From Thalassovita mangrovi (GTDB lineage: Bacteria > Pseudomonadota > Alphaproteobacteria > Rhodobacterales > Rhodobacteraceae): a DNA stretch of 64,000 nt. Positions 8,760-18,033 of the stretch are shown here, in pieces. Below the pieces are notes generated by a model. It worked only from the letters and a program-made list of their open reading frames with translations, did no database searches and was not told the origin of the DNA. Both the position numbers and the translations under genes were made by a program. Within the stretch, counting starts at the first letter, position 1, and each line of letters opens with the position of its first letter. The stretch covers positions 310,001 to 374,000 of the forward strand of contig NZ_WWEN01000004.1 of the NCBI RefSeq assembly GCF_009857745.1. The letters run 5' to 3'.

Positions 8760-11700
8760 ATGAACAGATTGTCGATGCTTGCTGCCCGCATGACCCGTGT
8801 CTTCCTGCTGTTGAGCTTCGCGATCACCGCATTCGTGTTTCAGGCCGCCGCCGCGGCCGCGCAGCCGACGTTCACTCTGACCTTTTCCCCTTCGGCCATC
8901 GGGGTCGGCGGGACTTCGGTGGCCACATACACGATCACCAACGGGTCCCCCACGACTGCGGTGACCGATCTTGCATTTACGCATACTCTAAGCACCGGGC
9001 TGCAAATTTCGAGCGCCCCGGACGCGCAGACCACCTGTTATGGCCAGGACGGCGCAGCATACGCGACCCTGAGCGCCCCGGCTGGGGGCACGACGATCGC
9101 CTTTTCCAGCGGTAGCCTGCCGGCCAGCAGCAGCTGCACCACGACGGTTAACGTCACCGGCGCAACCCCGGGCAGCTATCTCAACACCACCTCGTCTCTG
9201 ACATCTTCCGCGGGAAGTGCCAGCGCGGCCAGCGCGACGCTGACCGTAGACAGCAACAAGCTCAGCTTTTCCAAGACCATCGTGCCCGACACCGTCAGCC
9301 TGAACGGCACCAGCACGATGACCTATACCATCGACAACCCGATATCGGCGATTGTTTCTGGCCTCACGTTTAGCGAAACGCTCCCGAGCGGTGTGCAGAT
9401 CGCATCGCCTTCCAACGTACAAACCGACTGTACGGGAGGGACGCTGACCGCCCCGGCGGGCGGCAGTTCGATCAGCCTCACCGGCGCGTTTTTCATGGCT
9501 GCGGGGTCCTGTACCGTTACCGTGGATATCCAGGGGACCGCCGGGGGAAGCTTTACGCTGACCTCGTCGGAACTGAGCTACTTTAACGGCTCATCGCAAA
9601 CCGCCGGGGTTGCCTCGGCCGAGTTTACGGTAAACCCGCCGCCGGCAGCGAGCGTGTCGCTGACCAAGGTGTTTTCGGGCGATCCGGTGGCCCCCGGCGG
9701 CACCGTCACGCTGGGCTTCACCCTTTACAACACCAATGATGCAGACGCCGCGACCAATATCGGCTTCACCGACGATCTCGAAGCGATGCTCAGCGGAGCG
9801 ACGATGATCAGCGCGCCTTCCGAACCCTGCGGGGCGGGGTCGAGCATCAGCGGTTCCGGCTTGATCAGCTTCAGCAACGGATCGCTGGCCGCGCGTGCCT
9901 GGTGTAGTTTCGACGTCACCGTGCAAATCCCCTCCGGCGCCGGCGCAGGGACTTATACCAACACGACCTCGACCGTTTCGGCGACGGTGGACGGGGCGTC
10001 GGTAACGTCGGCCAGCGGCGCCAGCGATACGCTGGATGTCGGCGCGGCACCTCTGGACCTGCAGCTGTCCTTTACCTCGGTCAATGCGGGCGACACGACG
10101 ACGGGCAGCTTCACGCTGACCAACCCGAACGTGGGCACGGCGGCGACGAACGGCGCGTTCTCGTTGCCGGTACCGCTGGATGGATTGGCGACAGTCACGT
10201 CGGGGGTCGGTACAAATATCTGCGGTTCCGGCAGTTTTATTTCCGTGCAGTCAATCTCGGGCACCCCGACCCTGGTGTTTACCGGCGGCAATCTCGTTGC
10301 GGGGGGCAGCTGTAGCTTTGACATCGGTTTCGCGGTGCCGGCAAGCACCGATGCGGGCACCTATCCGCAGACCACGAGCACGATCAGCGCGACGATCGAC
10401 GGCGCGACCCTGATCGGGAATGCGGCAACGGGGAACCTGACGATTGTGTCCGGGGCCTCGCCGTTGCTGATGTCGAAAACCTTCGCCAAAGGCACCGCGT
10501 CGATCAGCGAAACGGTCGGAATGACGTTTTCCCTGACCAACTCCAGCGAAACCGTCGACGCGACCAACATTTCCTTCACCGACGATCTGGAAAGCTTCCA
10601 CACGGGCGCGGTACTGGCATCGGTGGCTTCCAATAGCTGCGGCGGGTCGGTCAGCGGTACGGGGACCGGGGCGCTCAGCTTTTCCGGCGGGACGCTGAAC
10701 GCCAGCGGCAGCTGCGAAATCTCGGTCACCGTCACGCTGGGGATCAATGCCGGCACCCCGACCAACACCACGTCGGACCTGACCGCGTCGCTCGATGGCG
10801 GCAGCGCGGCCCTGCAGGCCAATACCGCGGCCAGCGACACGATCACCATCCTGTCCACCTTGCCGCTGACTGCGTCGTTTGAAATCCTGGAGTCTTCGGT
10901 CCCCGCCGGCGGCACTGCGACCGCGCGTTATACGATCACCAATCCGAACGGGGCGCCCTACGACGCGACCGGCATCGCCTTCTCGCATCCGCTGTACGCA
11001 TCGCTGTCCGGTCTGCTGGCGACGTCGCTGCCCGCGACCCCCTGTGGCGCGGGATCGGCGTTGTCCGGCTCGGCAACCATGGTGCTCTCCGGCGGTAACA
11101 TCGCTGCGGGGGGCAGCTGTACCTTCGACGTGACGCTAGACGTGCCCGGCGGGGCGGCGGACGGGGATTATCCGTTGCCGACCAACAATGTGAGCTACAC
11201 CATCGACGGCGCTGGCGTCACGATCGACGGGATGACCGACATCCTGACGGTTGGGCTGAGCGGCGAAGGCGGCTACACCTTCGAACTGACCAAGGCCTTC
11301 GGCTCCGAATATGTCCTGGCCGGGTCGAGCGCCAGCATGACCCTGACGCTGGAAAACCTGGGATCGCAAGACGCGACGAGCATCACGCTGTCCGACAACC
11401 TGGCCAGCTTCCTCAGTGGCACGAGTTTCGGCACCGCGACCTCGAACAGCTGCGGTGGTACGCTGACCGGCGAGGGCGGCACAACTCTGACGCTGTCCAA
11501 CGTTTCGCTGACCGCTGGCGCCAACTGCAGCCTGCAGATTCCGGTGGATTTCAGCGCGGGCGTGACACTGGGTACCTATACCAACACCACCTCGGAAGTG
11601 ACCGGTTCCACCGCGTCAGGGGCGGTGGCCGGGCCAGAGGCCAGCGCCAGTATCGAAGTGCGTTCGGCCAGCTTGCCGACCTTCAGCAAATCGATTTCGC

Positions 11701-14700
11701 CCTCGACCACCAACACCAATAGCAACGTGGTGATCAGCTATTCGATTTCCAACCCGGTTGGCGGCATCGACCGCAACAGCCTGGCCTTCACCGACAACGT
11801 GGCGACGGATATTCCCGGCGCCGCGGCCAGCGTGCTGCCGGGCAGCAATCCCTGCGGTGTCGGATCGTCGGTGACCGGAACCGGCGTGATCGCCCTGACG
11901 GCGGGGGTGCTGGAAGCCGGCAAGAGCTGTCAGTTCGATGTCACGGTGTCGGTTCCGACCCCGGCTGCGACGACCTATACCAGCACCACCAGCGACCTGA
12001 CCGATGGCGGGCTGTTCGTCACCAACGGGGCTTCCGACACGCTGACGGTCAACCCGCTGCCGCCCAGCTTTAGCAAGGTCTTCGCGCCCGACAGCATGGC
12101 GCAGGGCGATACCTCGACGCTGACCTTCACCGTGGATGCGAGCCTCAGCACCGGCGCGGTGCCGGGATTGGACTTCACCGACAACCTTCCGACCGGCGTC
12201 GTGCTTGCCTCGCCTGCCAATGGCAGCACCACCTGTACCGGCGGCACGCTGACGGCGGTCGCAGGCGGATCGACGGTCAGCTATAGTGGCGGCCTGGTGA
12301 ATGCGGCATCGACCTGTACGGTTTCGGTCGATGTGACCTCGGTCGCTGTGGGTGCCCATGTCAACACTTCCGGCACGCTGACCAGCGATTACGGCACCGG
12401 TGGCACTGCCAGCGACACGCTGACCATCACCGCCGCCCCGGCGCCCGGTTTCACCAAGGTCTTCGGGCCCGACAGCATGGTGCAGGGCGATGTGACGACG
12501 CTGACCTTCACCATCGACAACGGCAGCGCGCTGATCGGCGCCACCTCGCTGGCCTTCTTCGACAATTTCCCGGCGGGCATGACCGTTGCTGCGACTCCGA
12601 ACGGGGCCAGCACCTGTACCGGCGGCACGCTGGCGGCGGTCGCGGGGGCGTCTTCGGTGGCCTATAGCGGCGGCACGATCGCCGCCGGCGGCAGCTGCAC
12701 GGTGTCGGTCGACGTGACCTCCACCACGGTGGGGGCGGCTGCGAATACCAGCGGCGACCTGACCTCGTCGCTGGGCAACAGCGGCACCGCCAGCGACACG
12801 CTGACCGTCACCGCCGCCCCGGCGCCGGGTTTCGCCAAGGTGTTCGGCCCCGATCGCATCGTCCAGGGCGGCGAAACGGTGCTGAGCTTCACCATCGATA
12901 ACACCGGCGCACTGGTCGCGGCCGAGAACCTGGCCTTCACCGATATCTTCCCGGCCGGCATGACGATTGCCGCGACCCCGGGCCTGTCGACGACCTGCAC
13001 CGGCACGACGATCACCGCCGACGCCGCCACTGATCGGATCGTGATGACCGCGGGCAGCGTCGCGGCGGAAACCTCCTGCACCGTGGAGGTCAGCGTGACC
13101 ACCGCCACCGCCGGGACAGCCAATAACGTCAGCGGCGATCTGACGTCGTCGCTGGGCAACAGCGGCCCTGCCTCGGCGTCGCTGGGCGTGCGGGAACCGG
13201 GTGCACCCGATTTCACCAAGGTCTTCGCGCCCGACAGCATCGCGCAGGGCGGGGTGTCGACCCTGACCTTCACCATCGACAACAGCGCTTCGCCGCTGGA
13301 TGCCACGGACCTGGATTTCTCCGACAGCTTCCCGGCCGGATTGACGGTGGCGGCGGAACCGAACGCCGAAACCACCTGTAGCGGCGGCACGCTGACCGCA
13401 GCGGCGGGGGCCGACACGGTCAGCTATAGCGGCGGCACGGCGGCCGGGCTTGGCAGCTGTACCGTCACGGTCGACGTGACCTCGACCACGGTGGGCGATG
13501 CCGACAACACCACCGGCGACCTGACCTCGTCGCTGGGCAACAGCGGCAGCGCCTCGGCCACGCTGAGCGTGACGGCGGCGGATGTGCCGGGCTTTGCCAA
13601 GGCGTTCACGCCCGACAGCATCGTGCAAGGCGGGGTGTCGACGCTGACCTTCACCATCGACAACAGCACCGCACTGATCGCTGCCGCGGATCTGGATTTC
13701 ACCGACAGCTTCCCGGCAGGGATGACGGTGGCGGCAGAACCGAACGCCGAAACCACCTGTAGCGACGGCACGCTGACCGCAGCGGCCGGGGCGGAGCTGA
13801 TCAGCTATGCCGGCGGCACGGTGGCGGCGGGCGAAAGCTGCGACATCACCGTCGACGTGACCTCCGCCACGGTGGGCGATGCCGACAACACCTCGGGCGA
13901 GCTGAGCTCGTCGCTGGGCAATAGCGGTACCGCAAGTGCGACGCTCAGCGTTTTGGCGGCGGATGTGCCGGGCTTTGCCAAGGCGTTCACGCCCGACAGC
14001 ATTTCCCAGGGCGATGTGTCGACGCTGACTTTCACCATCGACAACAGCGTCGCGCTGGTGGCGGCGACGGATTTGGCCTTCACCGACAGCTTCCCGGCAG
14101 GGATGACGGTGGCGGCGGACCCCAATGCCGAAACCACCTGTAGCGGCGGCACGCTGACCGCAGCGGCCGGGGCGGAGCTGATCAGCTATGCCGGCGGCAC
14201 GGTGGCGGCGGGCGAAAGCTGCGACATCACCGTCGACGTGACCTCGGCCACGGTGGGGGATGCCGAAAACACCAGCGGCGAGCTGAGCTCGTCGCTGGGC
14301 AACAGCGGCACCGCAAGCGCGACGCTGAGCGTAACGGCGGCGGAAGCCCCGATCATGACCCAGCGGTTCGATCCCGAAACCATTGCCCAGGGCGGCAAGT
14401 CGACCCTGATCGTCACCATCGACAACAGCGCCAACTTCATCGAGGCTGGCGGCCTTGCCTTCACCGGCAGCTTTCCGGAAAACCTGACCATCGCCAACCC
14501 GACCGGCGCGATCACCGCCTGCGGCGGCACCCTGACGGCGACGGCGGGGGAAAGCGGCTTCAGCTTCTCCGGCGGCACGGCGGGCGCGCAGGACAGCTGC
14601 GAGGTGCGGGTCGATGTGACCGCGATCGCGGTCGGCAGCCTGTCCAGCGTGTTGTCGCCGCTGTCCTCGACCCTGGGAACCAGCGAGGCGCCCGCGTCGA

Positions 14701-16091
14701 TCGAGGTGACGGTGATCGTGAACACCAACGCCTATGTCACCTTCGTGCAGCAAACCACCGAGGACGGGACCTTCGGCTTCGCCTCGGACGCGGCGGCGCT
14801 GAACTTCTCGATCGCGACGGCGGGGGGCAGCGGCACCATCGGCCCGATCGAGGTTCCGGCAGGCAGCTACACGGTGACGCAAAGCCGCCCCACCGGGGTC
14901 GGCAATGAAACCATCAGCTGCAGCGACGACGACAGCAGCGCCGACGTCACCGCCGGGCAGATCAACCTGGAACTGGCGAATTTCGAATCCGTCACCTGTA
15001 CGATCAGCAGTATCGCTTCGCTGCAGAAGACCGTGGATACGATCCACAACTTCCTGCACCGGCGCAACAACCTGCTGCTGTCGAACCAGCCCAACCAGGC
15101 GCGCCGGATCGCGCGGCTGAATTCCGGCGGCGCCGGCGGCCAGCAGATGAGCTTCGCCACCGGCGACATCATGTCGATGTCCCCGCTGGAATTCGACCTG
15201 ATGTCGATCGGTTCCGGCAACTACCGCATCGCGACCTCGTCGCAGCGGATGCGCTCGGCGCGGACGATGGCGCTGTTGGCGCATAATCCCGATATCGACA
15301 GCATGTTCGTGGAAAACACGCCCTGGGATATCTGGTTCGAGGGCATGTACAACGAATTCGAAGGCAGTGCGGGGGCGAGCGGTCATTTCGCGCTTGGTTA
15401 CATGGGCGCCGATTACGTGCTGTCCAAGGACCTGCTGATCGGGGCGCTGGTGCAGTTCGATTCGATGCGCGATACCTCGGCCACCACCGACAGTACGGTC
15501 GACGGGCACGGCTGGATGGTCGGGCCCTACGTGACCGCGCGGCTGGCGCCGAACCTGATCTTCGACGGGCGCTTCGCCCTGGGTCGGTCGACCAACGATA
15601 TCAGCCCGTTCAACACCTATACCGACACGTTCGAAACCAAGCGTTTCCTGGTCGATGCCAGCCTGAGCGGTCAGTACGAGCTGAAGAACAACTGGATCAT
15701 GTCGCCCAATTTCGCGGTGTCCTATATCCGCGAAAATCAGCTGGCCTATGTCGATACGCTGGGCGTGCCGATCCCGTCGCAGAAGGTCTGGCTGGGGCAG
15801 CTGCGCGTTGGGCCCAACTTCTCGCGCCGGATCGTGATGCCGGGCGGCGATGTGTGGGAACCGCGTTTCACCGTCGATGCGATCTATAACTTCAGCGATG
15901 CGTCGGGCGCGACCCTGTCCAGCGATGCCACCACCGAATCCGACGGGTTGCGGGCGCGGATCGAGGGCGGGTTCAACTATACCGACCGCCGTGGCGCGCA
16001 GCTCAGCATGAGCGCCAATTACGACGGTATCGGTCAGTCCGATTACGAAAGCTACGGCCTCAGCGTGAAAGTGACGGTGCCGCTGCAGTAA
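8760..16091 (+). CDS. Giant exported DUF7933/DUF11-like repeat protein with C-terminal beta-barrel
   Basis: ATG 8760 with AGAGGGAAA upstream gives 2443 residues. A signal peptide (MNRLSMLAARMTRVFLLLSF..., cleaved near AAAAAAQ) leads into about 15 tandem units of roughly 125-135 residues. Each unit follows the pattern F-x-K-x-F-x-P-D-x-I-x-x-G-x-x-STLTFTIDN, TTCxGGTLTA, SCxVxVDVT, and most carry two cysteines likely to form a disulfide. This is the DUF7933/DUF11 beta-sandwich style. A prealbumin-like module (about residues 1985-2080, AYVTFVQQTTEDGTFGF ... VTCTISS) is followed by a helical linker. A roughly 260-residue autotransporter-like barrel comes last (WFEGMYNEFEGSAG ... SVKVTVPLQ). The final residue is Gln rather than the usual aromatic. 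It is predicted to be an outer-membrane-anchored surface adhesin or stalk. Confidence 0.85.
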   Translation: MNRLSMLAARMTRVFLLLSFAITAFVFQAAAAAAQPTFTLTFSPSAIGVGGTSVATYTITNGSPTTAVTDLAFTHTLSTGLQISSAPDAQTTCYGQDGAAYATLSAPAGGTTIAFSSGSLPASSSCTTTVNVTGATPGSYLNTTSSLTSSAGSASAASATLTVDSNKLSFSKTIVPDTVSLNGTSTMTYTIDNPISAIVSGLTFSETLPSGVQIASPSNVQTDCTGGTLTAPAGGSSISLTGAFFMAAGSCTVTVDIQGTAGGSFTLTSSELSYFNGSSQTAGVASAEFTVNPPPAASVSLTKVFSGDPVAPGGTVTLGFTLYNTNDADAATNIGFTDDLEAMLSGATMISAPSEPCGAGSSISGSGLISFSNGSLAARAWCSFDVTVQIPSGAGAGTYTNTTSTVSATVDGASVTSASGASDTLDVGAAPLDLQLSFTSVNAGDTTTGSFTLTNPNVGTAATNGAFSLPVPLDGLATVTSGVGTNICGSGSFISVQSISGTPTLVFTGGNLVAGGSCSFDIGFAVPASTDAGTYPQTTSTISATIDGATLIGNAATGNLTIVSGASPLLMSKTFAKGTASISETVGMTFSLTNSSETVDATNISFTDDLESFHTGAVLASVASNSCGGSVSGTGTGALSFSGGTLNASGSCEISVTVTLGINAGTPTNTTSDLTASLDGGSAALQANTAASDTITILSTLPLTASFEILESSVPAGGTATARYTITNPNGAPYDATGIAFSHPLYASLSGLLATSLPATPCGAGSALSGSATMVLSGGNIAAGGSCTFDVTLDVPGGAADGDYPLPTNNVSYTIDGAGVTIDGMTDILTVGLSGEGGYTFELTKAFGSEYVLAGSSASMTLTLENLGSQDATSITLSDNLASFLSGTSFGTATSNSCGGTLTGEGGTTLTLSNVSLTAGANCSLQIPVDFSAGVTLGTYTNTTSEVTGSTASGAVAGPEASASIEVRSASLPTFSKSISPSTTNTNSNVVISYSISNPVGGIDRNSLAFTDNVATDIPGAAASVLPGSNPCGVGSSVTGTGVIALTAGVLEAGKSCQFDVTVSVPTPAATTYTSTTSDLTDGGLFVTNGASDTLTVNPLPPSFSKVFAPDSMAQGDTSTLTFTVDASLSTGAVPGLDFTDNLPTGVVLASPANGSTTCTGGTLTAVAGGSTVSYSGGLVNAASTCTVSVDVTSVAVGAHVNTSGTLTSDYGTGGTASDTLTITAAPAPGFTKVFGPDSMVQGDVTTLTFTIDNGSALIGATSLAFFDNFPAGMTVAATPNGASTCTGGTLAAVAGASSVAYSGGTIAAGGSCTVSVDVTSTTVGAAANTSGDLTSSLGNSGTASDTLTVTAAPAPGFAKVFGPDRIVQGGETVLSFTIDNTGALVAAENLAFTDIFPAGMTIAATPGLSTTCTGTTITADAATDRIVMTAGSVAAETSCTVEVSVTTATAGTANNVSGDLTSSLGNSGPASASLGVREPGAPDFTKVFAPDSIAQGGVSTLTFTIDNSASPLDATDLDFSDSFPAGLTVAAEPNAETTCSGGTLTAAAGADTVSYSGGTAAGLGSCTVTVDVTSTTVGDADNTTGDLTSSLGNSGSASATLSVTAADVPGFAKAFTPDSIVQGGVSTLTFTIDNSTALIAAADLDFTDSFPAGMTVAAEPNAETTCSDGTLTAAAGAELISYAGGTVAAGESCDITVDVTSATVGDADNTSGELSSSLGNSGTASATLSVLAADVPGFAKAFTPDSISQGDVSTLTFTIDNSVALVAATDLAFTDSFPAGMTVAADPNAETTCSGGTLTAAAGAELISYAGGTVAAGESCDITVDVTSATVGDAENTSGELSSSLGNSGTASATLSVTAAEAPIMTQRFDPETIAQGGKSTLIVTIDNSANFIEAGGLAFTGSFPENLTIANPTGAITACGGTLTATAGESGFSFSGGTAGAQDSCEVRVDVTAIAVGSLSSVLSPLSSTLGTSEAPASIEVTVIVNTNAYVTFVQQTTEDGTFGFASDAAALNFSIATAGGSGTIGPIEVPAGSYTVTQSRPTGVGNETISCSDDDSSADVTAGQINLELANFESVTCTISSIASLQKTVDTIHNFLHRRNNLLLSNQPNQARRIARLNSGGAGGQQMSFATGDIMSMSPLEFDLMSIGSGNYRIATSSQRMRSARTMALLAHNPDIDSMFVENTPWDIWFEGMYNEFEGSAGASGHFALGYMGADYVLSKDLLIGALVQFDSMRDTSATTDSTVDGHGWMVGPYVTARLAPNLIFDGRFALGRSTNDISPFNTYTDTFETKRFLVDASLSGQYELKNNWIMSPNFAVSYIRENQLAYVDTLGVPIPSQKVWLGQLRVGPNFSRRIVMPGGDVWEPRFTVDAIYNFSDASGATLSSDATTESDGLRARIEGGFNYTDRRGAQLSMSANYDGIGQSDYESYGLSVKVTVPLQ
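12057..14723 (+). repeat. Seven in-frame tandem repeats of exactly 381 bp
   Basis: Units 9 to 15 of the exported protein have an exact period of 381 bp (127 codons). Corresponding codons at 12057, 12438, 12819, 13200, 13581, 13962 and 14343 align without indels. Similarity is highest between units 13 and 14: bases 13766-13864 are identical to 14147-14245 (99 bp, read by eye). Units 1 to 8 are more divergent in length and sequence. This pattern indicates recent duplication or gene conversion in the 3' half of the repeat array. Confidence 0.9.
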
Positions 16092-16112
16092 CCGCCGTCA
16101 GCGACGATCCTC

Positions 16113-16152
16113 AACGGCCCCCGCCCAACCCGGCGGGGGCCGTTTTCCTTTC
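16113..16152 (+). terminator. Strong rho-independent terminator after the giant gene
   Basis: A perfect 13-bp stem (16113-16125 with 16132-16144) encloses a 6-base loop, and TTTTCCTTTC follows. It lies 22 bases after the stop codon at 16091. Confidence 0.9.
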
Positions 16153-16207
16153 GCGGCCCGGCCGATATCCGGTTCCAGCGCCGCGCAAAGCGCAGTAACC
16201 TGCCGCC

Positions 16208-16636
16208 ATGCAAATGCCGCAGCCGCACCTGAGCCCGACCGAACTTGTTCTCCGCTACGCGGCATTTGCCGGTCTGGCGACGCTGGCCAACCTGGCGGCG
16301 CAGCGGCTGGTGCTGGCGGGGATCGAGGGGCGGGCGGGGTTCGTGCTGGCGGTGATCGCCGGCACCGGCGCGGGGCTGGTGCTGAAATACATCCTCGACA
16401 AGCGCTGGATCTTCTTCGACCGCTCGGGCGGGGTGCAGACCCATGCGCGCAAATTCGCGCTTTATACCGCCATGGGGATCGTGACGACGCTGATCTTCTG
16501 GGGCGCGGAAACCGCCGCCTGGCTGATCTGGCAGACCCACGCGATGCGCGAGGCGGGGGCGGTTCTGGGGCTGACCGTGGGCTACGTGGTCAAGTACAGG
16601 CTCGACCGGCGCTTCGTCTTCGCCCGCGCGGGGTGA
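16208..16636 (+). CDS. GtrA-family membrane protein
   Basis: A 142-residue protein with four predicted transmembrane helices (YAAFAGLATLANLAAQRLVL, FVLAVIAGTGAGLVLKYIL, YTAMGIVTTLIFWGAETAAW, AVLGLTVGYVVKYRLDRRFVF). GtrA signatures occur at the ends of helices two and four: KYILDKRWIFF and KYRLDRRFVF. GtrA-family proteins are linked to translocation or presentation of polyprenyl-phosphate-linked sugars at the cytoplasmic membrane. ATG 16208 was chosen, and ATG 16214 two codons later is an alternative. It is convergent with the UbiA-family gene, only four bases away. Such a neighbour fits a polyprenyl-phosphate sugar pathway. Confidence 0.85.
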   Translation: MQMPQPHLSPTELVLRYAAFAGLATLANLAAQRLVLAGIEGRAGFVLAVIAGTGAGLVLKYILDKRWIFFDRSGGVQTHARKFALYTAMGIVTTLIFWGAETAAWLIWQTHAMREAGAVLGLTVGYVVKYRLDRRFVFARAG

Positions 16637-16640
16637 GGTT

Positions 16641-17900
16641 TCAGCCCGGGATCGCCAGCACGGTCAGCGCCACCCCGGCGCCGATGATCGCCAGCCCGGC
16701 CCGGTCGCGGGTGACGAAGCGCAGGGTGTCGAAGTCCTCCCGCCCGCGCAGGCTGAGCCATACCATCCGCCCCAGCCACAGCCCGATCGGCAGCGCCACG
16801 GCGGCGAACAGGGCAGGGCGGCCGTAGAGCGCCAGCGCGTGAGGGCTGGAGGCATAGGTCAGGAAGGCCGCGAGGGCCAGCGCGATGGACAGCGCCGCCG
16901 CCGCCGCGATGGTCATCCGGTCCTTCTGGCCATAGCCGCGACCCGGCAGATGCGCCCGGTTGGGCTGGCGCGACAGCCCGGTCAGGCGCTTGACGCTGGC
17001 GAGGGTGAAAAACACCGCCGCCACGAAGACAAGCAAGGTCGGCAGCACGCCGGTTTCCGCCGCCGCCCCGCCGGTCAGCACCCGCAGCAGGAACATCACC
17101 GCAAGCGCGATCAGGTCCAGCCATTTCACGTGTTTCAGCCACAGTGAATAGCTCAGCGACAGCGACAGGTAGACGGCAAGGAAGCCCGCGACCTCGGCGC
17201 TGACCGATCCGGCCAGCGCCAGCGACGACAGCAACAACCCGATCCCCACCCACATCGCGGTGCCAATCGGCAAGGTGCCCGCGGCCAGCGGCCGGTTGCG
17301 TTTTTCCGGGTGGCTGCGATCGGCGGCCAGGTCCAGCAGGTCGTTGAGGATGTAAAGCGATGACGCCCCGGCGCCGAAGGCGACGATGGCGATCATCACC
17401 GGCAGCACGGTTTCGAAAGATATCGCATGGGCGGCCAGCAGCGGGAAGAACAGCAGCGCGTTCTTGGCCCATTGCAGCGGCCGCAATTCGGCCAGCAAGG
17501 TGGCGAAGCGGCAGGGGCGCGGATCGCGCGGCGCGGCGATCCGGTCGGCCCCGTCGGACCCGTTGCCCGGACCCGTCACCGCGTCTTCGCCCAGGCCCAG
17601 CCGCCGCGCCAGCGCCAGCCCCATGTCGCGGTCTGCGGTTTCAAGGAACACCGGACGGCCCTCGGCCTTCGCGGCCTCGATCCGGGCCACTGCGTCGGGG
17701 CGCAGTGGCAACAGGTCGGGGTCGGGCCCGGCGATCCGGCGCAGCGCCTGCATCCGCCCCGGTGCCGCCAGCGCACGCAGCGCCGCCAGCGGCGCGCGGC
17801 CCAGGGCCGCCCACAGGGTTTCCAGCCGCAGGTCGCTTTGCAACAACACGGATTCCACGTCCACTGCCAGCGCGGGCGCTTTACCGTGATGTGCCGTCAT
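16641..17900 (-). CDS. UbiA-family prenyltransferase (DPPR-synthase-like) with HAD-like N-terminus
   Basis: From ATG 17900 (AGAAGGA upstream on the minus strand) the product has 419 residues. The C-terminal two thirds is a polytopic UbiA prenyltransferase with the metal/diphosphate motif NDLLDLAADRSHPEKRNRP at about residues 186-204. That motif resembles decaprenyl-phosphate phosphoribosyltransferases. A second acidic region is less conserved. The N-terminal 120 residues look like a HAD phosphatase, but the first motif reads DVESVL (Asp-x-Glu), so the HAD part may be inactive or altered. The likely reaction is transfer of a phosphorylated pentose to polyprenyl phosphate at the inner membrane. 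Neighbours are GtrA and, divergently, an epimerase. Confidence 0.75.
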   Translation of the reverse strand: MTAHHGKAPALAVDVESVLLQSDLRLETLWAALGRAPLAALRALAAPGRMQALRRIAGPDPDLLPLRPDAVARIEAAKAEGRPVFLETADRDMGLALARRLGLGEDAVTGPGNGSDGADRIAAPRDPRPCRFATLLAELRPLQWAKNALLFFPLLAAHAISFETVLPVMIAIVAFGAGASSLYILNDLLDLAADRSHPEKRNRPLAAGTLPIGTAMWVGIGLLLSSLALAGSVSAEVAGFLAVYLSLSLSYSLWLKHVKWLDLIALAVMFLLRVLTGGAAAETGVLPTLLVFVAAVFFTLASVKRLTGLSRQPNRAHLPGRGYGQKDRMTIAAAAALSIALALAAFLTYASSPHALALYGRPALFAAVALPIGLWLGRMVWLSLRGREDFDTLRFVTRDRAGLAIIGAGVALTVLAIPG

Positions 17901-17955
17901 TCTATCGTCCTTCTGAGCGCGTTGCGGGCGGATCACCGACAAGTATCCCGTCTTC

Positions 17956-17979
17956 TTGACAGGGATCAATAACCCTGTC
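17956..17979. promoter_or_regulatory. TTGACA-like box overlapping a perfect inverted repeat
   Basis: In the 133-bp gap between the divergent UbiA-family and epimerase genes, GACAGGG (17958-17964) and CCCTGTC (17973-17979) form a perfect 7-bp dyad with an 8-base AT-rich centre. A TTGACA hexamer at 17956-17961 overlaps its left arm. This could be an operator that controls one or both genes. No clear -10 box was found at standard spacing, so the promoter part is tentative. Confidence 0.4.
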
Positions 17980-18033
17980 GGTGAATCCCTTTAGCGTGGT
18001 TCCAACTTTTACCTGCAAAAGGATTTCAACAAG

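Noticed and set aside
12057-14723. CRISPR array
   Set aside because: The repeats are 381 bp, in frame, coding and contiguous, with no short direct repeats or spacers.
11616-15509. 1297-codon minus-strand frame in the giant gene
   Set aside because: It arises from the 381-bp repeats and the lack of stops in antisense GC-rich repeats; the plus strand has clear DUF7933 units, a signal peptide and a barrel.
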